Below, one piece after another: positions 22,107 to 26,995 of a stretch of 26,995 nucleotides of DNA. The stretch's first letter is position 1; each line of letters starts with the position of its first letter. The translations under genes and the position numbers were made by a program. Below the pieces are notes generated by a model, which saw only the letters and a list, made by a program, of their open reading frames with translations, was not told where the DNA came from and ran no database searches. Source of the stretch: Methanomassiliicoccaceae archaeon (lineage in GTDB: Archaea > Thermoplasmatota > Thermoplasmata > Methanomassiliicoccales > Methanomethylophilaceae); assembly GCA_031254685.1 (NCBI GenBank), contig JAIRTZ010000117.1, positions 1-26,995 on the forward strand. Reading direction: 5' to 3'.

Positions 22107-22675
22107 TTCTGCTCACCCTTCATCACAACGGCGAGGAACACGCATCCCTTTTTGTCGAGGGACGTCATCCCGTGTTTCCTCGACGAATCGTAGTATACGG
22201 AATCCCCTTCGTTCAGTTCCTCGACATGATTCTCGTAGGCGAACCTCATCTTCCCTTTCAGGACGTAGTTGAACTCCTGTCCGGCGTGCGAGGACGTCGG
22301 TATCGCCTTCAGCTCCGATGCGCGGTACGGTGCCGTGACAATGAACGGCTCGGCGATCTTGTTCTTGAAGTTCGCCGCAAGGTGGCCGTACTCGAAACCC
22401 TCGCGCCTCTTCATCGGCAATCCTTTTCCCGCCCTCACGACGGTGTAACCCGAAAGCCGGGGATTGTCGCCGGTCAGCAGCTCGACGATGTCGACGCCGA
22501 ACTTCTCGGCGCACTTGAGAAGGAAAGTGAATGTAAAGTCCATCTTCGCATTCTCGTGGGCGTTGTACTCATCCGCGGAAATACCCAAGGCCTCGGCCAT
22601 TTCCGCCGTCGAAAATCCTGTCGCGTCGCGAAGAGCGCGTATGCGCTCGGCAATCACATCAATTCTTGCGTCCAT
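22103..22675 (-). CDS. XRE-family regulator with cupin sensor domain
   Basis: A 190-aa transcription factor with an N-terminal helix-turn-helix (about residues 5-60; TAEMAEALGISADEYNAHE) and a C-terminal cupin domain (about 110-188) that keeps putative metal/ligand residues His130, Glu134 and His168. Such fusions commonly control the adjacent metabolic gene and sense a small molecule in the cupin. ATG 22675 is chosen because a TATA-like element lies about 25 nt upstream with no ribosome-binding sequence, a leaderless start; ATG 22693 would lie within the expected promoter. It is translationally coupled to the acyl-CoA synthetase. Confidence 0.93.
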   Translation of the reverse strand: MDARIDVIAERIRALRDATGFSTAEMAEALGISADEYNAHENAKMDFTFTFLLKCAEKFGVDIVELLTGDNPRLSGYTVVRAGKGLPMKRREGFEYGHLAANFKNKIAEPFIVTAPYRASELKAIPTSSHAGQEFNYVLKGKMRFAYENHVEELNEGDSVYYDSSRKHGMTSLDKKGCVFLAVVMKGEQK

Positions 22676-22696
22676 AAAGGAAGGTAGAAACAATGG

Positions 22697-22707
22697 TTAA
22701 ATAAAAA
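22697..22707 (-). promoter_or_regulatory. TATA-like element for the regulator-synthetase operon
   Basis: Minus-strand TTTTTATTTAA centred about 26 nt ahead of ATG 22675. The same AT-rich block read on the plus strand (TTAAATAAA) could serve the divergent ATPase-kor operon. Confidence 0.5.
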
Positions 22708-22718
22708 GGTAGCACATA

Positions 22719-22733
22719 GGATAAAACGTATCC
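22719..22733. repeat. Inverted repeat GGATA-N5-TATCC, candidate operator
   Basis: A perfect 5-bp dyad in the 99-bp divergent region between the XRE-cupin gene and the kor-linked ATPase. It overlaps the predicted start of rightward transcription and lies upstream of the leftward promoter, a fitting site for autoregulation by the neighbouring regulator. The arms are short, so chance is not excluded. Confidence 0.4.
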
Positions 22734-22774
22734 AATAATAGAACGTGATGCATACATCCGTACGGAGCGGGAAA

Positions 22775-23452
22775 ATGGGCGGACTGACGATCATTTGCGG
22801 CCATTACGGCACCGGGAAGACGAACCTTGCGATGAACCTCGCCATAGACAGGGCAAGGGAAGGAAAGAGCGTCACGCTCGTTGACATGGACATCGTGAAC
22901 CCCTACTTCACGTCGTCCGTCTATGCGGATATCCTGAGAGAGAACGGCGTCAGCGTAATATCGCCGTTATTCGCCGGCACGAACATGGAGGTGACCGCGA
23001 TACCGGCGTCGATGTACTCGATCTTCGACACCGCGGACGAAGTGATAATAGACGCCGGCGGGGATGACGCCGGCGCCATGATATTGGGACGGTTCTCGGG
23101 CGAGATAAAGAAAAAGGGTTACGAGATGATCTGCGTCACGAACATGTACCGTCCGATGACCGCCGACCCGAACGACGCGGCCGAGATGATACGCGGCATC
23201 GAAGCGGTCTGCAGGCTGAAGGCCACCGGGATCGTCAACAATTCGCACCTGAAAGATCTCACCGCGGTGTCGACGGTAACGGATTCGCTGCCGTACGCGA
23301 AGGCGGTCTCGGAGGCGGCAGGGATACCTTTATTGTTCACGACCGTCCCGCGCGGGCTGATTAACGGGATGCCGGCGGACGAATATTTTTATCCCGTGGA
23401 TGTGTACGTGTTGGTCACTTGGGAGAAAGGGGCGCGAATATGCCGACAGTGA
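22775..23452 (+). CDS. ParA/MinD-like P-loop ATPase leading the kor operon
   Basis: A 225-aa P-loop protein of the CobQ/MinD/ParA group. The nucleotide-binding loop is GHYGTGKTN (residues 9-17), followed by the LVDMDIVNPYF segment (36-46) with the DxD of this superfamily and IIDAGGDD (Walker B-like). ATG 22775 is chosen because GGAG sits 7 nt upstream; ATG 22748 is possible. It overlaps korD by 13 nt, so it belongs to the same operon. Similar ATPases occur next to 2-oxoacid:ferredoxin oxidoreductase genes in other anaerobes, but their role (cluster loading or enzyme maturation) is unproven. Confidence 0.88.
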   Translation: MGGLTIICGHYGTGKTNLAMNLAIDRAREGKSVTLVDMDIVNPYFTSSVYADILRENGVSVISPLFAGTNMEVTAIPASMYSIFDTADEVIIDAGGDDAGAMILGRFSGEIKKKGYEMICVTNMYRPMTADPNDAAEMIRGIEAVCRLKATGIVNNSHLKDLTAVSTVTDSLPYAKAVSEAAGIPLLFTTVPRGLINGMPADEYFYPVDVYVLVTWEKGARICRQ

Positions 23453-23646
23453 CGATAAATGAGAATAATTGCAAGGGATGCGAGATGTGCGTCATAGCGT
23501 GTCCCAAGAAGATAGTTGAGCTGGACATGGCGAAGATAAACGGCAAGGGATACCATCCTGCGCGCATAACCGACCGCGAGAAGTGCACAGGGTGCGCATC
23601 GTGCGCGATAATGTGCCCCGACGTCGTGATAACGCTGGAGGGATGA
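23440..23646 (+). CDS. korD: 2-oxoacid:ferredoxin oxidoreductase delta (ferredoxin-like) subunit
   Basis: A 68-aa 2[4Fe-4S] ferredoxin-like subunit with two complete motifs, CKGCEMCVIACP and CTGCASCAIMCP. It carries electrons out of the KorAB catalytic core. ATG 23440 follows an AAAGGGG ribosome-binding sequence; the frame extends upstream to 23419 inside the ATPase gene. Order D-A-B-C with tiny gaps or overlaps is typical for archaeal Kor/Vor enzymes. Confidence 0.92.
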   Translation: MPTVTINENNCKGCEMCVIACPKKIVELDMAKINGKGYHPARITDREKCTGCASCAIMCPDVVITLEG

Positions 23647-23648
23647 GA

Positions 23649-24713
23649 ATGCCGGAAAAGGTTCTGATGAAAGGGAACGAAGCGCTGGCGGAAGCGGCGA
23701 TAATGGCCGGATGCAGGCATTTCTTCGGTTATCCGATAACGCCGCAGACCGAGGTCGCGGCGCACATGGCAAAACGGATGCCCAAGATAGGCGGAACATA
23801 TATGCAGGCCGAATCCGAAGTGGCGGCGATAAACATGGTGCTCGGCGCGTCCGCGGCAGGCGTGAGAGCGATGACCTCTTCGTCATCGCCCGGAATAAGT
23901 CTGAAATCGGAAGGGCTGTCGTATCTTGCCGGTTCGGACCTTCCTGCGCTGATAGTCAACGTTCAGCGCGCGGGACCGGGGCTCGGCGGCATTCAGCCGT
24001 CTCAGGCCGATTATCTGCAGGCGACGAGAGCGCCCGGGCACGGGGACTTCAGGATGCTGGTGTTCGCGCCGTCAACGGTCCAGGAGATGGTCGATCTCGT
24101 GGCCGACGCGTTCGAGCTCGGAGACAGATACAGAATGCCGGCGATGATACTTTCGGACGGTCTTCTCGGTCAGATGATGGAACCGGTCGTGATGGACACG
24201 AACAAAAAGATAAACACCGTCGAAAAGCCGTGGGCGGTCACCGGGCACGGCGACAAGAGGAAGCACAACATTGTCAACTCGCTGTACATCGACCCTCCGA
24301 ACATGGAGGAAGTGACAAGGGCGAGATACCAAAGGTACAAAGAGATCGAAGAAAAGGAGCAGCGCTGCGAGGAGTACAAGACCGATGACGCCGAGATCGT
24401 CATCGTAGCGTACGGCGCATCGGCGCGCATATCGCGCAGCGCCGTGGACCTGGCAAGGAAGGAAGGCATCAAAGCGGGCCTCATAAGACCGATAACGCTG
24501 TGGCCGTACCCGAAGAAAGCGATACTCTCAAGGATCAGGACCGCGAAAGCATTCCTTTCCGTGGAGATGTCCATGGGACAGATGGTCGACGATGTCAGGC
24601 TCGTGGTCAACGGCGCCAGAGAAGTGAGATTCTACGGGCGCACCGGCGGCATGATACCGACGCCCGCAGAAGTTCTCAATGAACTGAAGAACATAAAGGG
24701 GGAACTGAAATGA
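23649..24713 (+). CDS. korA: 2-oxoacid:ferredoxin oxidoreductase alpha subunit
   Basis: A 354-aa alpha subunit of the KorA/VorB group, binding the substrate-side pyrimidine domain of the enzyme. It has the family-typical FFGYPITPQTEV start (about residues 25-36), QAESEVAAINM, the SSSSPGISLKSEGLSYLAGSDLPALIV stretch cut here into its two halves (TSSSSPGI and GSDLPALIVN), and a C-terminal transketolase-C-like part (IVIVAYGASARISR). ATG 23649 is chosen over ATG 23643 because GGAGG at 23637-23641 is at a better distance. It overlaps korB by 4 nt. Substrate could be 2-oxoglutarate (biosynthetic) or branched-chain 2-oxoacids. Confidence 0.93.
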   Translation: MPEKVLMKGNEALAEAAIMAGCRHFFGYPITPQTEVAAHMAKRMPKIGGTYMQAESEVAAINMVLGASAAGVRAMTSSSSPGISLKSEGLSYLAGSDLPALIVNVQRAGPGLGGIQPSQADYLQATRAPGHGDFRMLVFAPSTVQEMVDLVADAFELGDRYRMPAMILSDGLLGQMMEPVVMDTNKKINTVEKPWAVTGHGDKRKHNIVNSLYIDPPNMEEVTRARYQRYKEIEEKEQRCEEYKTDDAEIVIVAYGASARISRSAVDLARKEGIKAGLIRPITLWPYPKKAILSRIRTAKAFLSVEMSMGQMVDDVRLVVNGAREVRFYGRTGGMIPTPAEVLNELKNIKGELK

Positions 24714-25459
24714 AATTCAAAAGACCGCATTCGTTAACGGACACGCAGTTCCACTACTGCCCCGGATGCAGCCACGGTATTGTTCACAGGCTCGTTGCGG
24801 AGGCGATCGACGACCTCGGCATCGAAGGCCGCACAGTAGGTATCGCACCGGTCGGATGCGCCGTGTTCGCTTACAATTACTTCGCATGCGACATGGTGCA
24901 GGCGGCGCACGGACGCGCGCCGGCGGTGGCGACGGGAATAAAACGCGCACGCCCCGATAACGTTGTTTTTGCGTACCAGGGCGACGGCGACCTTGCCGCC
25001 ATCGGTACGGCGGAATCGGTCCACGCGGCGGCACGCGGCGAGAACATTACGGTAATATTCATCAACAACGCGATCTACGGGATGACCGGAGGCCAGATGG
25101 CCCCGACGACGCTTCCCGGCCAGATAACGCAGACCTCGCCCTACGGACGCGACGTGAAGTACGCGGGACATCCGATACGCGTGTGCGAAATGTTATCCAC
25201 ACTGGACGGTGTCGCGCTCGCACAGCGTGTTTCCGTGGACACGGTGAAGAATGTGAACATAGCGAAGAAAGCGATCAGGAAGGCATTCGAGTATCAGATG
25301 GACAAGAAAGGGTACACCATAATCGAGGTCTTATCGACATGCCCGACCAATTGGGGCCTCTCCGTAAAGGACTCGCTGGACTGGCTGAGGAACAACATGT
25401 TCCCGTACTATCCGATAGGCGTCCACAAGGACATCGGGGCGAAGGAGGCGAAAGAATGA
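24710..25459 (+). CDS. korB: 2-oxoacid:ferredoxin oxidoreductase beta subunit (TPP-binding)
   Basis: A 249-aa beta subunit holding thiamine diphosphate and one [4Fe-4S] cluster. The TPP motif begins GDGD at residues 91-94 and ends at NN (119-120), with the following AIYGMTGGQMAPTT segment conserved in Kor/Vor. Cys17 and Cys20 (CPGC) and Cys50 (VGC) are cluster ligands. It overlaps both neighbours by 4 nt (ATGA), so stoichiometric translation is expected. Together with KorA it performs oxidative decarboxylation to acyl-CoA, or the reverse carboxylation. Confidence 0.95.
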   Translation: MKFKRPHSLTDTQFHYCPGCSHGIVHRLVAEAIDDLGIEGRTVGIAPVGCAVFAYNYFACDMVQAAHGRAPAVATGIKRARPDNVVFAYQGDGDLAAIGTAESVHAAARGENITVIFINNAIYGMTGGQMAPTTLPGQITQTSPYGRDVKYAGHPIRVCEMLSTLDGVALAQRVSVDTVKNVNIAKKAIRKAFEYQMDKKGYTIIEVLSTCPTNWGLSVKDSLDWLRNNMFPYYPIGVHKDIGAKEAKE

Positions 25460-25986
25460 ACATCCTTCTCGCAGGGTTCGGCGGACAGGGCATCCTGTTC
25501 ACAGGAAAGGTCGCGGCCTACGGCGGTATGCTCGACGGCAAGGAGGTCTCGTGGTTACCGTCATACGGGCCGGAGATGAGAGGAGGCACGGCAAACTGCA
25601 GCGTGTGCGTCAGCGAATTACCGATCGGATCTCCGCTCGTGACCGCGCCGGATGTGCTCATCGCGATGAACCTTCCGTCGTTGGAGAAGTTCGAAAAGAC
25701 CGTCGTTCCGGGCGGGATAGTGATGGTGGACAGCTCCATCGTCACGGAGAAGGTAAAAAGGAAGGATGTCAAGGCGATCTATCTTCCGGCAACGAGATTG
25801 GCGGAGGACAGCGGTCTGAAGGGACTGGCGAACATGGTGATGGCCGGAAGACTGTTCGCGGAGACGAAGTTCTGTTCGGAAAGCGCATTGATGGACGGCG
25901 TGAGGAAGAGCGTCCCGGCAAGAAAGCAGGAGATGCTGGACAATAACATAACCGCTGTGAAAATAGGTATGAAGAGCGGGGAGTGA
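25456..25986 (+). CDS. korC: 2-oxoacid:ferredoxin oxidoreductase gamma subunit
   Basis: A 176-aa gamma subunit of the pyruvate/ketoisovalerate oxidoreductase gamma family, contributing the CoA-binding domain. It starts with the conserved LLAGFGGQGILFTGK segment (residues 4-18) and has SYGPEMRGGTANCSV (about 36-50), both signatures of the family. ATG 25456 follows a perfect GGAGG (25444-25448) by 7 nt; the longer frame from 25183 is inside korB. The stop codon lies in the stem-loop of the operon terminator. Confidence 0.94.
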   Translation: MNILLAGFGGQGILFTGKVAAYGGMLDGKEVSWLPSYGPEMRGGTANCSVCVSELPIGSPLVTAPDVLIAMNLPSLEKFEKTVVPGGIVMVDSSIVTEKVKRKDVKAIYLPATRLAEDSGLKGLANMVMAGRLFAETKFCSESALMDGVRKSVPARKQEMLDNNITAVKIGMKSGE

Positions 25987-26005
25987 ACACTCCCCGTTCG
26001 TTTTA
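25977..26005 (+). terminator. Terminator hairpin overlapping the korC stop
   Basis: CGGGGAGT, loop GAAC, ACTCCCCG: a perfect 8-bp stem that includes the korC TGA at its apex, followed by a T-rich stretch (TTCGTTTTATT). It ends the kor operon ahead of the convergent zinc-ribbon gene. Confidence 0.75.
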
Positions 26006-26020
26006 TTCCGCGCCGGCGCA

Positions 26021-26995
26021 TCACATCAGGAACACGTATACAGCGGCCGCCGCCGCTATCACGGCACCTATAACGATACCGATCTTCACAGCGCTCAGCG
26101 GATACTTGCCGACAACTTTTCCCGTTGCGCCGTTCACGTAGAAGTTATACCATTTCTTCTTGAACGTGAAATTCGCGATATAATTGGGAAGCAGCACGTA
26201 ATTGAACTGTTTCGTGTTGTACGTTGTGTCTATGTCCATTTTCCCGACGTGGTCCGCCCCGTACTTCTTCCGTATCCTCTGGCAAAGGTCCGCATACACG
26301 TATCTGCCGAACTCGCCGAAACATGTGTTCAGGTCGCGGCTGTAATGCTCCGCCGCCTTGCCCGCCAGATATTCCTGCTTGTAGCCCACGGCCGACCCTA
26401 TCGGGTACGGCTCAAGCTTCTGCGCCATGTCCTTCGGAATGCGTTCCCCGCTGGGGACGAAGATATCCTTGTAATCGGCGTCCATGACGCCGGAAACTTT
26501 GAACCAGCGCGTCTTCGTCCTCGTTTGGGTATTTCCCTTGGAATCGGTGTACGTCTCCGTATAATCCTTCCCCAGCTGGCCGCTGTACTTGTTCCTGGTG
26601 CCGGCGGCGAATGACCATACCGGGGAGAACACAGAGTTGACGTTCTCCGCTCTCGCATACTTCCTGCATTCGCCGGGCGCGAAGATCTTGCTGTGTATCC
26701 ATTTCTTGAAAAGGTCCACGGCCGATTCTTTTGTCACCTTGTACGGTATGAGGCTGTCCGGTTTTATTCCCGGGAGATCGTCCGTTTTGATAATGTTCGG
26801 ATTCCCGCAGAAGGGGCACATCTTCATGATGTCCTTCTTATCGAGGTCTATGTACGCGCCGCACAGGCTGCAGCGGAAGACGGCGTTCTCGCTCCACGGC
26901 TGATGTTCGTTCAGAGCGCCTTCCGTGATATCCCTGCGCACAACGTTATTCGTTCCCTGGATCGGCTGCGAATGTCCGCAGTGGGCGCACTTGAG
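26021..26995 (-). CDS. Zinc-ribbon protein with C-terminal membrane anchor, 5' end cut by window
   Basis: The frame is open to the right edge, so the N terminus is missing; the GTG at 26941 lies inside the protein. Visible cysteine pairs are CAHC (near the edge), CSLC and CPFC, that is, one partial plus one full zinc ribbon, followed by a large soluble domain with repeated Tyr/Lys-rich strands (KYSGQLGKDYTETYTD), and a C-terminal hydrophobic segment (IGIVIGAVIAAAAAVYVFLM) that should anchor it in the membrane with only a residue or two after it. Zinc-ribbon plus single-anchor proteins of this type are common but uncharacterised in archaea and bacteria, often annotated as TFIIB-type zinc ribbon or PriA-like. 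No function can be assigned. Confidence 0.8.
   Translation of the reverse strand, partial: LKCAHCGHSQPIQGTNNVVRRDITEGALNEHQPWSENAVFRCSLCGAYIDLDKKDIMKMCPFCGNPNIIKTDDLPGIKPDSLIPYKVTKESAVDLFKKWIHSKIFAPGECRKYARAENVNSVFSPVWSFAAGTRNKYSGQLGKDYTETYTDSKGNTQTRTKTRWFKVSGVMDADYKDIFVPSGERIPKDMAQKLEPYPIGSAVGYKQEYLAGKAAEHYSRDLNTCFGEFGRYVYADLCQRIRKKYGADHVGKMDIDTTYNTKQFNYVLLPNYIANFTFKKKWYNFYVNGATGKVVGKYPLSAVKIGIVIGAVIAAAAAVYVFLM

Noticed and set aside
1..26995. Pyrrolysine read-through genes, CRISPR array, insertion sequence or prophage
   Set aside because: All recognised frames are complete without crossing a TAG; no spaced direct repeats, transposase, integrase or phage motifs were seen.

Overview
The window reads as a compact euryarchaeal chromosome segment, most likely from a methanogen of the Methanomassiliicoccales (class Thermoplasmata). 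The placement is inferred from several signs. There are archaeal core genes: mevalonate kinase, geranylgeranyl reductase, ribosomal protein L10e, diphthamide synthase Dph2 and RNase P component 4. There is an MtxX-family (methanogenesis marker 4) gene. There is a tetraether lipid synthase homologue. Operon heads have TATA boxes about 25 nt before the start codon. None of the 33 stop codons I could place is TAG (29 TGA, 4 TAA), as expected where amber is reserved for pyrrolysine. I see no rRNA, tRNA, CRISPR array, insertion sequence or phage module.

Layout, left to right. (1) 1-2897 (+) is a membrane-lipid operon: tetraether lipid synthase (cut by the left edge), a small 2[4Fe-4S] ferredoxin and geranylgeranyl reductase. 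(2) 2898-5457 (-) is an overlapping operon of class I aminotransferase, an unknown 173-aa protein and mevalonate kinase, converging stop-to-stop on the lipid operon. (3) 5458-7145 (+) holds a regulatory region with a leader hairpin, an 88-aa basic protein of unknown function, a terminator and an HD-domain hydrolase. (4) 7142-10068 (-) holds an unknown 337-aa protein, RNase P component 4, a YhbY-type RNA-binding protein and seryl-tRNA synthetase. (5) 10245-11749 (+) holds L10e and Dph2. (6) 11796-12185 is a short stand-alone transcription unit with a TATA box, a possible 91-aa membrane protein and a strong hairpin-T6 terminator. (7) 12247-14746 (+) holds mtxX, queD, queC and queE. (8) 14747-17875 (-) is an Fe-S assembly operon of sufC, sufB, an Mrp/NBP35 carrier and a NifX-like protein, divergent from an iron-sulfur flavoprotein. 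(9) 18606-22675 pairs a CoA-transferase/GNAT fusion with a convergent AMP-forming acyl-CoA synthetase and its XRE-cupin regulator. (10) 22775-25986 (+) holds a ParA/MinD-like ATPase and a korDABC 2-oxoacid:ferredoxin oxidoreductase, closed by a terminator. (11) 26021-26995 (-) is a zinc-ribbon membrane protein cut by the right edge.

How the genes fit together. Regions 1-2 cover mevalonate phosphorylation, saturation of geranylgeranyl chains and tetraether cross-linking, with a ferredoxin placed to feed the reductive steps. Regions 4-7 concern translation: tRNA charging, tRNA 5' maturation, the large ribosomal subunit, EF2 diphthamide and preQ0 for archaeosine. Regions 8 and 10 concern Fe-S assembly and ferredoxin-linked 2-oxoacid metabolism. 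The most thought-provoking locus is region 9. A GNAT acetyltransferase domain is fused to a CoA-transferase and lies stop-to-stop with an AMP-forming acyl-CoA synthetase that keeps the lysine targeted by reversible acetylation in bacterial homologues. The unknown 88-aa, 91-aa, 173-aa and 337-aa proteins and their control elements are the other parts known families do not explain.
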